From Massilia litorea (lineage in GTDB: Bacteria > Pseudomonadota > Gammaproteobacteria > Burkholderiales > Burkholderiaceae_D): DNA of 64,000 nucleotides. Under the pieces are notes generated by a model, which did no database searches, was not told the DNA's origin, and saw nothing but the letters and a program-made list of their open reading frames with translations. Position numbers and translations under genes: made by a program. This document shows, piece by piece, positions 1-10,242 of the stretch. The DNA is taken from contig NZ_CP062941.1 of the NCBI RefSeq assembly GCF_015101885.1, positions 4,960,001 to 5,024,000 of the forward strand. Direction: 5' to 3'. Each line of letters starts with the position of its first letter. Positions within the stretch are counted from its first letter, which is position 1.

Positions 1-1140
1 GAGCTTGCCGGCGCCATCGTCCTCGATGGCACGTACCCGGTTGTCGGCGGAAATGCCGAGGCCGTCATTCTCGCGCACGATGCGCGCGAAGCCGCCACTG
101 CTCAGGTCGACCCGCGAGACGCCGCCATACCAGGTGCCGACCCAGAAGGTACCGACGCGGTCGCGGAACAAGGCGGAAATATAGTTGTCGGCCACGCTGT
201 GCTTGTCGGTGACGACCCGGCGGTGCGCCTCGAAGCGGTCGTGCGCCTTGTCCCAGCGAAACACACCATCGTCGTGGCTGCCCACCCAGACCTGGCCCTG
301 GCCATCGTCATACAGGGTGGAGATCCAGGTGCGCGGGATGCCGTCCTCGGGGCCGTAGCGGCGCGGGGCAGCCGCGCCGCTCCCCAGCGGCCTGCGTTCC
401 AGCCCGGTCAGCAGGCCGATCCAGAGGTTATCCCCGGCATCGAGCAGCAGCGACTGCACCTTCTCCTGGGGGCCCGAAGCAAGCCGGTGATGTTCGAAGC
501 GCAGCCCCGCGCCGTCCAGGCTGTCGAGGCCGGCGCCAGTGGCGATCCAGAGGCGGCCGCGCTTGTCGAGGGCCAGCGCGTTGATGCCGTCGTCGGCCAG
601 GCTGTCGGGGTCGCCGTCGACGTGGTGCCAGGTCGTAAAACGTCCGCTGGCGATGTCGACGTGCTGCAGGCCGTCGGCGGTACCGAGCCACAAACCGTCC
701 TTGCCGTCGTCGACGATGGCGCGCACGTGGATGTCGCCATTGCCGCGCCGTCCCGAACCACCGGTAGGCAGGTACGGGCGGAATGTCTGGGCCGTCGGGT
801 CGTACAGCGCCAGGCCGCCGTCGGTGCCGACCCACAAGCGTCCCTTGCGGTCCGCGTGCAGCACCCGGACCCAGTTGCTGGCCAGCGTAGTGGGGTCGCC
901 GACGGCGTTACGGAAATTGACGAAGCGGTAACCGTCGAAACGCGACAGGCCGTTCTGGGTGCCGAACCACATGAAGCCGTCACGGTCCTGGGCCATGGCC
1001 AGCACCGATTCCTGGGCCAGGCCATCCTCGACGCTCAGGTGCTCGAAGCGCAGGGTCGGCGCCGGCCCGGCCAGGGCCGGGCCGAGCATGCCGAGACAGC
1101 CGGCCAGCGCCAGCAGCCATCCGGACAGCAGCGCCCTCAT
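1..1140 (-). CDS. Two-component-regulator propeller sensor protein, partial (3' end outside window)
   Basis: The frame stays open from an ATG at 1140 to the window edge (380 codons), so only the N-terminal part is present. A signal peptide (about 25 residues, ending near ALAG) is followed by FEHLSVEDGLAQ, the typical start of periplasmic ligand-binding propellers. Short repeats follow with motifs such as FMWFGTQNGLSRFDGY, LWVGTDGGLALYD, LWLGTADGLQHVD and VWVGSHDDGVFRWD, the Reg_prop beta-propeller signature. In this family the propeller is usually followed by a Y_Y_Y domain, a transmembrane helix and a GGDEF or histidine-kinase output domain; none of that can be seen here. A long open frame on the opposite strand (199-1257) is a shadow. 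Confidence 0.9.
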   Translation of the reverse strand, partial: MRALLSGWLLALAGCLGMLGPALAGPAPTLRFEHLSVEDGLAQESVLAMAQDRDGFMWFGTQNGLSRFDGYRFVNFRNAVGDPTTLASNWVRVLHADRKGRLWVGTDGGLALYDPTAQTFRPYLPTGGSGRRGNGDIHVRAIVDDGKDGLWLGTADGLQHVDIASGRFTTWHHVDGDPDSLADDGINALALDKRGRLWIATGAGLDSLDGAGLRFEHHRLASGPQEKVQSLLLDAGDNLWIGLLTGLERRPLGSGAAAPRRYGPEDGIPRTWISTLYDDGQGQVWVGSHDDGVFRWDKAHDRFEAHRRVVTDKHSVADNYISALFRDRVGTFWVGTWYGGVSRVDLSSGGFARIVRENDGLGISADNRVRAIEDDGAGKL

Positions 1141-1354
1141 GCGGTGAAAAAACAAACAGGAAATGTCCTGCCCGCGGCTACGAGGCAGGAGCAGGAACGG
1201 ACTGCCGCGCACGGCCGGAAAGCATGCTGTCCGGCGCCGGCGGCGAGGAGGAAATGATCAGGTTGGCGGTCCACTCCGCAAGGTTAGCAAACAATTCCGG
1301 ACATGAGTGGATTTATTGCCCTCAAGCTACTCTTAGTTGCCCATTCATCGCCCA

Positions 1355-3139
1355 TTAATCGCCCTTTGCAACCCCTTCGCGTCGCGGATCCGCACCACCG
1401 AACCACCAGGGCTCGCCATGGATCTGCAAGCGCATGATGCCGTGCAGGCCGGAATTCTGTTCAGTCTGGCGCACCGTGTGGCCGCGCGCCGTCAGCGCAT
1501 TGACCGTCGCTTGCGGGAAACGCCCTGCTTCCAGCTCGGTCGGACCGTTGCGGCTGCCGAAATTCGGCAGCGCAATCGCCTGCTGCACGTTCAGGCCCCA
1601 GTCGAGGGTGCCGACCAGCACTTTCGCCACATAATTGATGATGGCCGGACCGCCGGGTGAACCGACCGCCAGCACCAGCTTCCCGGTTTGCTTGTCGAAC
1701 ACGACGGTCGGCGACATGGCGCTGCGCGGACGCTTGCCGGCCTGCACCCGGTTCGCGATCGGGCCGTCGGCGTCAACCGAATCGAAAGAAAAATCGGTCA
1801 GCTGGTTGTTCAGAATAAAGCCGTCGACCATCTGGCGCGAACCGAACGCGTCCTCGACCGTCGTCGTCATCGACAGGCCGGCGCCGTGGCTGTCGACCAC
1901 CACCAGGTGCGAGGTGGACGGCGTTTCGATGGCGTTGTCCTTGCCCCAGGCCACCTCCATGCCGGGCGGATTGCCGGCCGGCGCTTCGCCCATCGAGCGT
2001 TCGCCGATCAGGGAAGCGCGCCTGGCGAGATAGGCCTTGTCGATCAGGCTCGGCAGGCCGCGGCCCGGCAGCGGCACGAAATCGGTGTCGGCCGCGTAGC
2101 GGTTGCGGTCGGCATAGGCCAGGCGTCCGACTTCGGAAAACAGGTGCACGGCGTCCGGCCCCGGCACGCCATCGATCGGGGCCAGCTTCGCCAGGTCCCG
2201 CGTCTCGAACATGCCGAGCATTTGCGCGACGGCGATGCCGCCCGAGGATGGCGGCGGCATGCCGCAGACGGTGTAGACGCGGTAATCGCTGCAAACCGGT
2301 TCGCGCACCCGCGGCCGGTAGTCGGCGATATCTTTCGCGGTCAGCAAGCCCGGATTGGTCGGGTGCGCATGGACCTTGGCCGCGATGTCGCGTGCGATAT
2401 GGCCTTTATAAAAAGCGTCGGCCCCGCCTTGCGCGATCTCACGCAGGGATTTCGCCAGCGCCGGGTTTTTCAGGATGTGCCCGACCGGCCAGGCATTGCC
2501 GTCCGGGTCGTAGAAATAGGCGGCCGCGGTCGGGTCCTTGCGGATGTGGGCGTCCCAGGTCAGCAGGCCGTTCAGGCGCGGGCTGACGGCGAAGCCGCGT
2601 TCGGACAGGCGGATGGCGGGCGCAAACAGGGTTTTCCAGGGCAGCTTGCCATGCTGCTTGTGGGCCAGTTCCAGCATGCGCAGCACGCCCGGCGCGCCGA
2701 CCGAGCGGCCGCCGACCACGCCGGCCGTACGCGAGAGCGGCGTGCCGTCGGGATTCTGGAACAGGTGCTCGTTGGCCGCCATCGGCGCGGTTTCGCGGCC
2801 GTCGAAGGCCTGCACCTTCTTGCCGTCGTAATGCACCAGGAAGGCGCCGCCGCCGATGCCCGAACTTTGCGGCTCGACCAGGGTCAGCACCAGCTGGGTG
2901 GCGATCGCGGCATCGATGGCCGTGCCGCCCTTTTTCAGCATCTCGTAGCCGGCCTCGACTGCGAGCGGATTGGCGGCGGCCACCATGTATTTGCGTGCGG
3001 CCCAGCCGGCCTTGTCGGCATAGCCGGTCGCGATTTCGGGGGCGCGCTGGGCGGTGTCCTGTGCCAGTGCAATCGTAGGGGGCGCGGACAGCGCCAGCAG
3101 GGCCGCCGCGCAGGCGAGCATCTTGAATTTGATGGTCAT
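1355..3139 (-). CDS. ggt: Gamma-glutamyltransferase
   Basis: 594 residues with a Sec signal peptide ending near ALAQD, so the enzyme is probably periplasmic. It hydrolyses or transfers the gamma-glutamyl group of glutathione and related peptides. The precursor is cleaved autocatalytically: the new N-terminal nucleophile is the Thr of STSHLVVVD, following the linker ending NAIETP. The oxyanion-loop motif GSPGGPAIINYV and the large-subunit start AANPLAVEAGYEMLKKGGTA are both present. Length and motif order match the family. It lies about 100 bp downstream of a same-strand dehydrogenase gene, with no clear functional link. Confidence 0.95.
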   Translation of the reverse strand: MTIKFKMLACAAALLALSAPPTIALAQDTAQRAPEIATGYADKAGWAARKYMVAAANPLAVEAGYEMLKKGGTAIDAAIATQLVLTLVEPQSSGIGGGAFLVHYDGKKVQAFDGRETAPMAANEHLFQNPDGTPLSRTAGVVGGRSVGAPGVLRMLELAHKQHGKLPWKTLFAPAIRLSERGFAVSPRLNGLLTWDAHIRKDPTAAAYFYDPDGNAWPVGHILKNPALAKSLREIAQGGADAFYKGHIARDIAAKVHAHPTNPGLLTAKDIADYRPRVREPVCSDYRVYTVCGMPPPSSGGIAVAQMLGMFETRDLAKLAPIDGVPGPDAVHLFSEVGRLAYADRNRYAADTDFVPLPGRGLPSLIDKAYLARRASLIGERSMGEAPAGNPPGMEVAWGKDNAIETPSTSHLVVVDSHGAGLSMTTTVEDAFGSRQMVDGFILNNQLTDFSFDSVDADGPIANRVQAGKRPRSAMSPTVVFDKQTGKLVLAVGSPGGPAIINYVAKVLVGTLDWGLNVQQAIALPNFGSRNGPTELEAGRFPQATVNALTARGHTVRQTEQNSGLHGIMRLQIHGEPWWFGGADPRREGVAKGD

Positions 3140-3238
3140 GGAGTCCTTGGAAGTAACAAGGGCGTGCCCGGCCAGCCGCCGCGCACGCCCAACATTCCTG
3201 GCATCCTACCTCAAATTGTCAGATGCAACATTCGCCGC

Positions 3239-3997
3239 TTACTTCGGCTGCATGCGGATGGCGCCGTCCAGGCGGATCGTCTCGCCATTGAGCATCACGT
3301 TTTCGATGATGGCTTTGGCCAGGTGCGCGTATTCCTTCGGCATGCCGAGGCGCGGCGGGAACGGCACCATCTTGCCGAGCGAGTCGCGCACTTCCTGCGG
3401 CATGCCCATCAGCATCGGCGTCTCGAAGATGCCCGGGGCGATCGTCATCACGCGGATGCCGCTGCGCGCCAGGTCGCGTGCCATCGGCAGCGTCATGCCG
3501 GCCACGGCCGCTTTCGAGGAACCGTAGGCGGCTTGCCCGATCTGGCCGTCGAAGGCCGCGACCGAGGCGGTGTTGATGATGATGCCGCGCTCGCCGTATT
3601 CGGCGCCTTCGGTATTGCCCATCGCTTCGGCCGCCAGGCGTGCCATGTTGAAGGTGCCGACCAGGTTGATGTTTACCGCGCGCTGGAACACGTCCAGCGG
3701 ATGCGGACCGTCCTTGCCGACGGTCTTCACGGCCGGCGCCACGCCGGCGCAGTTGACCAGGCCGCGCAGCGTGCCCAGGGCCACCGCTGCGGCCACGACC
3801 GCCTTGCCGTCTTCTTCCGAGGTGACGTCGCACTTGACGAACTGGCCGCCGAGTTCGGCGGCGAGCGCCGCGCCCGCTTCCGCCTGCACGTCGGCGATCA
3901 CGACCTTGCCGCCCGCTTCCGTGATCATGCGCGCAGTAGCTGCTCCCAGGCCCGACGCGCCGCCGGTGATGATGAACACATTGTTCTGAATTTGCAT
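3239..3997 (-). CDS. Short-chain dehydrogenase, type II 3-hydroxyacyl-CoA dehydrogenase-like
   Basis: 252 residues of the classical SDR family. It shows the NAD-binding motif TGGASGLGAAT near the N-terminus, the DVT motif, NCAG, and the catalytic Tyr/Lys in YGSSKAAV. The sequence, including GIFETPMLMGMP near residue 190, resembles HSD17B10-type 3-hydroxy-2-methylbutyryl/3-hydroxyacyl-CoA dehydrogenases that act in branched-chain amino acid and fatty-acid breakdown. A 22-bp near-palindrome lies 24 bp upstream of the ATG and is probably its operator. The exact substrate cannot be read from sequence. Confidence 0.88.
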   Translation of the reverse strand: MQIQNNVFIITGGASGLGAATARMITEAGGKVVIADVQAEAGAALAAELGGQFVKCDVTSEEDGKAVVAAAVALGTLRGLVNCAGVAPAVKTVGKDGPHPLDVFQRAVNINLVGTFNMARLAAEAMGNTEGAEYGERGIIINTASVAAFDGQIGQAAYGSSKAAVAGMTLPMARDLARSGIRVMTIAPGIFETPMLMGMPQEVRDSLGKMVPFPPRLGMPKEYAHLAKAIIENVMLNGETIRLDGAIRMQPK

Positions 3998-4020
3998 GGT
4001 TTTCCCTTTTTGCGTTCTTT

Positions 4021-4042
4021 TTGACGTTTACGTTAACGTCAA
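4021..4042. promoter_or_regulatory. Palindromic operator, LiuR-like
   Basis: A 22-bp imperfect palindrome with outer arms TTGACGTT and AACGTCAA and centre TACGTT; only two central base pairs break the symmetry. It lies 24 bp before the start of the short-chain dehydrogenase at 3997. The ACGT-rich form resembles sites of LiuR, the MerR-family regulator of branched-chain amino acid and acyl-CoA degradation in proteobacteria. The regulator assignment is inference. Confidence 0.5.
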
Positions 4043-4118
4043 CCCACAAGATTGTAGCGAATTTTTGAGGGAAAAAACCACGTTCGCGTTAAAAGCCTGC
4101 GCCGCGCTGCCGTCCTGC

Positions 4119-4754
4119 TCAGAAGCATTGCATCGTGTCGCCGCTGCGGGTGCACAGGCGGCCCTGGCCGTTCACGGCAGCGTTGCCGACACCGGTGTTG
4201 TAGGTGGCGCCGCCGGTATCACGGCAGATGCCGCCGGTGCAGCTGTTGATCTGGGCAGGACCTGGCACCACCGCCACTGGTTGCACAGGCGGCGGCGCGG
4301 CCAGCGGCTGGAAGGGACCGGGCGCGGCCGGCGGTACGATGTCGACCCGTTGCGCGGGCGACAGGCGCGCGCTGCGCTTGACGCCCTTCTTCTGCTCCTT
4401 GCGGGTATCGGTTTTCGCCGGGTCTTTTGCTTGCGGGGCGGGCCGGGCCGACGGATCGACCTCGGTCGCGTGGCCGGGCGGCAGAGCGCCGGCCTTTTCT
4501 TCCTGCGCCTGCGGGGTTTGCTCGGGCTGGGCGCCCGGCTCGGATTTCAGCGGCTGCGGGTGCAGGACCGGGCCGTAGCTGGGACCGGGCGGGGCCGGCG
4601 TCACCTGTGCGGCACGGGGTGGCGGGGTGCGCGGCTGTCCTGCAGCGGATTGCCCAGTCGTCTGCCCGGCCGCCGTGCCTGCCGCGAGTATGGCGAGAAT
4701 GACGAGCGCAATCCGGGCGGCGCGTAGCGGCTTCGAATGTTTCGCGTGCTTCAT
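4119..4754 (-). CDS. Proline-rich exported protein of unknown function
   Basis: 211 residues. The start at 4754 is chosen because GGAGG lies 5 bases upstream and the protein then begins with a clear signal peptide (MKHAKHSKPLRAARIALVIL, cleavage near AAGQ). The open frame extends upstream to 4904, but that part runs over the divergent gene start. The middle is rich in Pro, Ala and Gln and looks disordered. The last 45 residues form a small Cys-containing tail with four cysteines (SCTGGICRD, RLCTRSGDTMQCF) that could make two disulfides. I do not recognise the family. It is divergent from the CoA-transferase gene at 4915. Confidence 0.7.
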   Translation of the reverse strand: MKHAKHSKPLRAARIALVILAILAAGTAAGQTTGQSAAGQPRTPPPRAAQVTPAPPGPSYGPVLHPQPLKSEPGAQPEQTPQAQEEKAGALPPGHATEVDPSARPAPQAKDPAKTDTRKEQKKGVKRSARLSPAQRVDIVPPAAPGPFQPLAAPPPVQPVAVVPGPAQINSCTGGICRDTGGATYNTGVGNAAVNGQGRLCTRSGDTMQCF

Positions 4755-4914
4755 GTTCGCCTCCATGGGATCGATGGGAGAATTATCTGCCGCCATGACG
4801 CCGCATGGCGCGCGCGTGCTGCCCTGGCGGGCTGTCATGTCCGCGTCAGTTTCGCAGGTTACGCTGGAGATTGATCCGCCCAGCGAGGCGACGACATCAA
4901 ACATGGAGACGGCA

Positions 4915-6213
4915 ATGGAGACGGTACAGGAACTCTACCAAGCCAGACGCGGCAGCGCCCTGGATGCCCTGGCGCACCTGCGCGACGACGACATGATCAT
5001 CGTGCCGACCGGCGTCGGCGAACCGCCCACACTGCTGACAGCGCTGTCGGATCAGCGCACCCGCTGGCGCGGCGTGCGGGTGGCGCAGATCCTGGCGATG
5101 CGCAAATACGGCTATTTTGACCAGGACACGGCCCAGCACGTGCGCCACGCCGCCCTGTTCTTCGGCGGCGCCTCGCGCGCCAGCGGCCAGGGCGGCTGGT
5201 GCGATTTCATCCCCAACTATTTTTCGGAAATCCCGACCCTGATCGAACGCGAGCTGATGCCGGCCGACGTCGTCTTCGCCATGGCCTCCAGCATGAACGC
5301 CCAGGGCTATTTTGCGCTGAGCCTGGGTGCCGACTACACGATGGCGGCCGTCGCCAAGGCGCGCGTCGTCGTGCTCGAGGTAAATCCCAACGTGCCCTTC
5401 GCGCACGGACACTGCCACGTCCACATTTCCCAGGTCACGAGCCTGGTCGAAAGCAGCGACCCCATCCTGGAGGTCGGCCTGCCCGCGATCGGGCCGGTGC
5501 AGGAAGCAATCGGCAAGTACGTGGCCGACATGATCGAGGACGGCTCGACCCTGCAGATCGGCTACGGCGGGATTCCGGACGCCGTCGTGATGCAACTGAC
5601 CCACAAGCACGATCTCGGCGTGCACACCGAGATGATCGGCGACGGCATCCTGAAGCTGGTCGAATGCGGCGCGGTGACCAACCGGAAGAAGACACTGCTG
5701 CCGGGGAAGATGGTCGCTACCTTCGCCCTCGGCTCGCGCCGCCTGTACGAGTTCATGCACCACAATCCGATGCTGGAGATGCATCCCTCGAATTTCACCA
5801 ACGATCCGTATATCGCCGGGCAGAACGACAAGCTCATCTCGATCAATGCCAGCCTGCAGGTCGACCTGCTCGGCCAGTGCGGCAGCGAAAGCATCGCCCA
5901 CCTGCCCTATTCCGGCACCGGCGGGCAGGTCGACTTCGTGCGCGCGGCGAACCGTTCGCGCGGCGGCAAATCCTTCATCGTGCTGCCCGCCACCGCGAAG
6001 GACGGCACCATCTCGCGCATCGTGCCGATGCTGACGCCGGGCACCCATGCGACCACCAGCAAGAACGACGTCAACTATGTCGTCACCGAATTCGGTGTGG
6101 CCCAGCTGCGCGGCAAGTCGGCCAAGCAGCGGGCGCAGGCGCTGATTGCGATCGCACACCCGGATTTTCGTGGCTGGCTGCGCGAGGAGGCGAACCGGAT
6201 GTGCGTGTTCTGA
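4915..6213 (+). CDS. Acetyl-CoA hydrolase/CoA-transferase family protein
   Basis: 432 residues from an ATG at 4915, preceded by GGAG at 5-6 bases; an in-frame ATG at 4903 is possible but lacks a ribosome site. The sequence fits class I CoA-transferases of the 4-hydroxybutyrate/acetyl-CoA hydrolase type. Features are the nucleotide-binding stretch QIGYGGIPDAV, the catalytic glutamate in GVHTEMIGDG, and the C-terminal YVVTEFGVAQLRGKS followed by HPDFRGWL. It should move CoA between acetyl-CoA and a short acid, or hydrolyse acyl-CoA; the acceptor is unknown. It is not in an operon with its neighbours. Confidence 0.88.
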   Translation: METVQELYQARRGSALDALAHLRDDDMIIVPTGVGEPPTLLTALSDQRTRWRGVRVAQILAMRKYGYFDQDTAQHVRHAALFFGGASRASGQGGWCDFIPNYFSEIPTLIERELMPADVVFAMASSMNAQGYFALSLGADYTMAAVAKARVVVLEVNPNVPFAHGHCHVHISQVTSLVESSDPILEVGLPAIGPVQEAIGKYVADMIEDGSTLQIGYGGIPDAVVMQLTHKHDLGVHTEMIGDGILKLVECGAVTNRKKTLLPGKMVATFALGSRRLYEFMHHNPMLEMHPSNFTNDPYIAGQNDKLISINASLQVDLLGQCGSESIAHLPYSGTGGQVDFVRAANRSRGGKSFIVLPATAKDGTISRIVPMLTPGTHATTSKNDVNYVVTEFGVAQLRGKSAKQRAQALIAIAHPDFRGWLREEANRMCVF

Positions 6214-6247
6214 GGCGCCCCCTCCTGCGGCGCGGCCTGCCCGCGCA

Positions 6248-6442
6248 TCACGCCGGCGGGCGGCCCTCGTGCATGGTTGCGCGCAGTTGGTCGCGGAAGG
6301 CCGGCGTGTCCTGGTGCCCATGCACGCTGACCGCATGCTGGACCGCGACCTCCATCAACTCCTGCTCGCTGTCGGCAGCGATGGTGACAGAACAGTTCTT
6401 TTCGCTCGGAAACTCGCGGCAATCGATGTATTTGCGTGCCAT
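6248..6442 (-). CDS. DUF1059 family small protein
   Basis: 64 residues, beginning ARKYIDCREFPSEKNCSVTI and continuing with ADSEQELMEVAVQHAVSVHGH, which match the DUF1059 family almost end to end. Two cysteines are in the N-terminal part (DCREF, NCSV) and the histidines in AVQHAVSVHGH are conserved. There is a strong GAGGAGG ribosome site before the ATG. The biochemical role of the family is unknown to me. The gene is convergent with the CoA-transferase gene, 34 bp away. Confidence 0.9.
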   Translation of the reverse strand: MARKYIDCREFPSEKNCSVTIAADSEQELMEVAVQHAVSVHGHQDTPAFRDQLRATMHEGRPPA

Positions 6443-6526
6443 GATGACCTCCTCAGCGGGGTGTCCGCTCCTTCAGTGTAAGCGCGGCCGGCCCCGATTC
6501 AAGCAAACTCGACTATTGGAGCAACG

Positions 6527-7054
6527 ATGAGCGACAGCATCAGGATCGAAGAACATGACCATGTGCGCGGCGGGCCCGAGGCCCGGGTTACCCTGGTCGA
6601 ATACGGCGACTTCCAGTGCCCCTACTGCGCCCGCGCCCATACGGCGCTGACCGAACTGATGCAAGAGCACGGCGAGCACGTGCGCCTGGTCTACCGCCAC
6701 CTGCCCCTGGTCGACCTGCACCCCTTCGCCGCGCCGGCGGCCGAAGCGGCCGAGGCGGCCGGCGCCCAGGGCAAATTCTGGGAGATGCACGACGCCCTGT
6801 TCGAAAACCAGGACATGCTCGATGAGGATGCCCTGCCCGCGCTGGCTTCGAACCTGGCCATCGATGCCCAGCGCTTCGCGCGCGAACTGGACGACGGCAA
6901 GCACCGTGCCCGGGTCGAGGCCGACGCCGAACAGGCCCAGTCGCTCGGCGCGCGCGGGACGCCGACCTTCTTCATCAACGGCGAGCGCTATCACGGGGAT
7001 TCGGATCACGCGTCGCTGGCGTCGGCGCTGAAGAAGGCGCTGGACGAGGCTTGA
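6527..7054 (+). CDS. DsbA-family thioredoxin-fold protein (cytoplasmic form)
   Basis: 175 residues with the thioredoxin-fold active site FQCPYCARAH near residue 33 and the cis-proline loop GTPTFFING near residue 145. The insert between them is helical, as in the DsbA/FrnE/2-hydroxychromene isomerase group. There is no signal peptide, so unlike true DsbA (present at 24469-25134) it should work in the cytoplasm as a thiol-disulfide oxidoreductase or isomerase. GGAG sits 7 bases before the ATG. Physiological partners are unknown. Confidence 0.85.
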   Translation: MSDSIRIEEHDHVRGGPEARVTLVEYGDFQCPYCARAHTALTELMQEHGEHVRLVYRHLPLVDLHPFAAPAAEAAEAAGAQGKFWEMHDALFENQDMLDEDALPALASNLAIDAQRFARELDDGKHRARVEADAEQAQSLGARGTPTFFINGERYHGDSDHASLASALKKALDEA

Positions 7055-7088
7055 ACGGCAACGGCGGGAGCGGGCTATCGCAACAGTA

Positions 7089-7117
7089 ACGCAGGGTGGG
7101 CTCACGAGCCCACGCGG
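7089..7117 (+). repeat. REP-like palindrome 1 (forward, CTC type)
   Basis: CGCAGGGTGGGC-TCACGA-GCCCACGCGG, one member of a family with 15 copies in the window. It is paired with an inverted copy at 7195 between convergent genes. Confidence 0.85.
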
Positions 7118-7194
7118 TCGCTGCATCCGGACAGTGTTGCAAATAATCCTGGATATCCGTCCAAAGATACAGCGCTGTTGTTCAAGCGGTGATG

Positions 7195-7222
7195 CCGCGT
7201 GGGCACAAGTGCCCACGCTACG
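7195..7222 (-). repeat. REP-like palindrome 2 (reverse, CAC type)
   Basis: CCGCGTGGGC-ACAAGT-GCCCACGCTACG; inverse orientation to copy 1, with about 80 bp between them. It lies just beyond the stop of the pyrophosphatase gene. Confidence 0.85.
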
Positions 7223-7229
7223 AGCCACC

Positions 7230-9398
7230 TCAGTGCTGCGCGCGGGGCTCCTGCGCCACCGTGGTTGGTGTTGCCTTGCTCGCCGGCTGGACGCCACTCC
7301 GTTCGACCGGCTTGGCCGACCACTTCAGTTGCGCGATCTCCGGCGCGGAGACGGCGACCCAGCCCGCGGCCGGCAATAGCGGCACCATCAGCAGCGCGAC
7401 GATGTTGATGATCTTGATGAGGGGATTGACGGCCGGGCCGGCGGTGTCCTTGTACGGGTCGCCGACGGTGTCGCCCGTCACCGCCGCCTTGTGCGTGTCC
7501 GAGCCCTTGCCGCCGTAATTGCCGTCCTCGATGTATTTCTTGGCATTGTCCCAGGCGCCGCCGCCGGTCGTCATCGAAATGGCGACGAACAGGCCGGTGA
7601 TGATGGTGCCCATCAGCAGGCCGCCGAGCGCGGCGGGTCCCAGCAGCATGCCGACCGCGACCGGCACCACCACCGGCAGCAACGAGGGAATGATCATCTC
7701 GCGGATCGCGGAAGCGGTCAGCATGTCGACTGCCTTGTGGTATTCGGGTTTGCCGGTGCCGGCCATGATGCCCGGGATGTCGCGGAACTGGCGCCGCACC
7801 TCGACCACGACCGCGCCCGCAGCCCGCCCCACTGCTTCCATCGCCATCGCCCCGAACAGGTAGGGAATCAGGCCGCCGATGAACAGGCCGACGATCACCA
7901 TCGGATTCGACAGTTCGAAGGCCATCGACATCCCGGCCGTGTCGAGCGCGTGGCTGTAGTCGGCAAACAGGACCAATGCCGCGAGACCGGCCGAGCCGAT
8001 CGCATAGCCCTTGGTCACGGCCTTGGTCGTGTTGCCGACGGCGTCGAGCGGGTCGGTAATCGCGCGCACGGACTCCGGCATGCCGCTCATTTCGGCGATG
8101 CCGCCGGCGTTGTCGGTGATCGGGCCGTAGGCGTCGAGGGCGACGATGATGCCGGCCATCGACAGCATCGAGGTCGCCGCGATCGCGATCCCGTACAGCT
8201 GGCCCAGCTGGTAGGCCACCAGGATCGCGACGCAGACCACCAGCACCGGGTAGGCGGTCGACTTCATCGACACGCCGAGGCCGGCGATGATGTTGGTGCC
8301 GTGGCCGGTGGTGGAGGCTTCCGCGATGTGGCGTACCGGCTTGAAATCGGTGCCGGTGTAGTACTCGGTGATGTAGACCATCAGGCCGGTCAGCACGATG
8401 CCGACGATGGCGCAGCCCAGCATGCTGGCGCGCATGGCCGGGTCTTCCCAGACCATCCAGGTGACGACGATGAAGCCGAGCAGCGACAGCCCGGCGGCCC
8501 ACCACAGGCCGGTGTAGAGGGCCGACATGATCTTGTGTCCTGGACGGGCGCGCACCATCGAGCAGCCGACGATGGAACCGAGGATGGACACCGCGCCCAG
8601 CAGCAGCGGGTAGATGACGGCGGCGCCGTTCTCGCCGCCGACCAGCAGCGCGCCGAGCAGCATGGTCGCGATCAGGGTGACGACATAGGTTTCGAACAGG
8701 TCGGCCGCCATGCCGGCGCAGTCGCCGACGTTGTCGCCCACGTTGTCGGCAATCACCGCCGGGTTGCGCGGGTCGTCTTCCGGAATGCCGGCTTCGACCT
8801 TGCCGACCAGGTCGGCGCCGACGTCGGCGCCCTTGGTGAAGATGCCGCCGCCCAGGCGCGCGAAGATCGAGATCAGCGAAGCGCCGAAGGCCAGGCCGAT
8901 CAGCGGCGCGATGATGTCATGGCGGGTGCGGCCGCTGCCTTCGCCCATGCTGGTGAGGAACCAGTAGAACAGCGTGACGCCCAGCAAGCCCAGCCCGACG
9001 ACCAGCATGCCGGTGATGGCGCCGCCCTTGAAGGCGACGGCGAGCGCTTCCTTCATGCCGGTTGCGGCGGCCTGCGCGGTGCGCACGTTGGCGCGCACGG
9101 AGACGTTCATGCCGATGAAGCCGCAGGCGCCGGAGAGCACGGCGCCCGAGAAGAAGCCGAGCGCGGTCCAGGGACCGAGCAGCGCGTAGATGGCGACCAG
9201 CAAGACCAGCCCGACGATGCCGATGGTGCGGTACTGGCGCCCGAGGTAGGCCGAGGCGCCCTCCTGGATGGCCTGGGCGATGAGGCCCATGCGTTCGTTG
9301 CCGGCGTCCTGCCGGAGGATCCAGGTACGGGCCCAGAGCCCGTAGACAACCGCGATGACGCCGCATGCCACGGCAAACGCGAGATAGTTTGCAGCCAT
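7230..9398 (-). CDS. hppA: K+-insensitive proton-pumping membrane pyrophosphatase
   Basis: 722 residues, about 16 membrane helices. It couples pyrophosphate hydrolysis to proton export across the inner membrane. The substrate-binding signatures are clear: [20 protein letters not shown] followed by [22 protein letters not shown], and in the C-terminal half NAKKYIEDG with [15 protein letters not shown]. The stretch [10 protein letters not shown] has Lys at the position that separates potassium-independent (Lys) from potassium-dependent (Ala) enzymes, so this should be the K+-independent, H+-pumping type. A hydrophilic tail of about 30 residues follows the last helix. REP-like repeats lie beyond its stop; adk is the next gene upstream on the same strand. 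Confidence 0.96.
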   Translation of the reverse strand: MAANYLAFAVACGVIAVVYGLWARTWILRQDAGNERMGLIAQAIQEGASAYLGRQYRTIGIVGLVLLVAIYALLGPWTALGFFSGAVLSGACGFIGMNVSVRANVRTAQAAATGMKEALAVAFKGGAITGMLVVGLGLLGVTLFYWFLTSMGEGSGRTRHDIIAPLIGLAFGASLISIFARLGGGIFTKGADVGADLVGKVEAGIPEDDPRNPAVIADNVGDNVGDCAGMAADLFETYVVTLIATMLLGALLVGGENGAAVIYPLLLGAVSILGSIVGCSMVRARPGHKIMSALYTGLWWAAGLSLLGFIVVTWMVWEDPAMRASMLGCAIVGIVLTGLMVYITEYYTGTDFKPVRHIAEASTTGHGTNIIAGLGVSMKSTAYPVLVVCVAILVAYQLGQLYGIAIAATSMLSMAGIIVALDAYGPITDNAGGIAEMSGMPESVRAITDPLDAVGNTTKAVTKGYAIGSAGLAALVLFADYSHALDTAGMSMAFELSNPMVIVGLFIGGLIPYLFGAMAMEAVGRAAGAVVVEVRRQFRDIPGIMAGTGKPEYHKAVDMLTASAIREMIIPSLLPVVVPVAVGMLLGPAALGGLLMGTIITGLFVAISMTTGGGAWDNAKKYIEDGNYGGKGSDTHKAAVTGDTVGDPYKDTAGPAVNPLIKIINIVALLMVPLLPAAGWVAVSAPEIAQLKWSAKPVERSGVQPASKATPTTVAQEPRAQH

Positions 9399-9542
9399 AT
9401 CGTCCCCTTTGGTTTTCGATCAAGTCACAACCACACATTGAAGAATGCCCAGCCTTCCGGCGAAGCAGTCTGACTCACTGCGTACTGCACAACTTTGATA
9501 AAAAATTATGGTGCGACGGATGGCGGCGGGGTCACCCGGGGC

Positions 9543-9567
9543 AAAAAAAAACGGACGTTGCCGTCCG
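9543..9567 (-). terminator. Intrinsic terminator after adk
   Basis: On the minus strand, stem CGGACG, loop GCAA, stem CGTCCG, followed by nine T. It ends the adk transcript 10 bp beyond the stop codon. Confidence 0.93.
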
Positions 9568-9576
9568 CTTCGTGTC

Positions 9577-10242
<666 letters not shown>

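Noticed and set aside
199..1257. Plus-strand frame of 352 codons
   Set aside because: It is antisense to the propeller sensor gene, whose family motifs are clear.
1688..4024. Plus-strand frame of 778 codons
   Set aside because: It spans both ggt and the dehydrogenase gene on the other strand; an effect of GC-rich codon bias.
7491..9473. Plus-strand frame of 660 codons
   Set aside because: Antisense to hppA, Asp/His/Gly-rich, no family resemblance.
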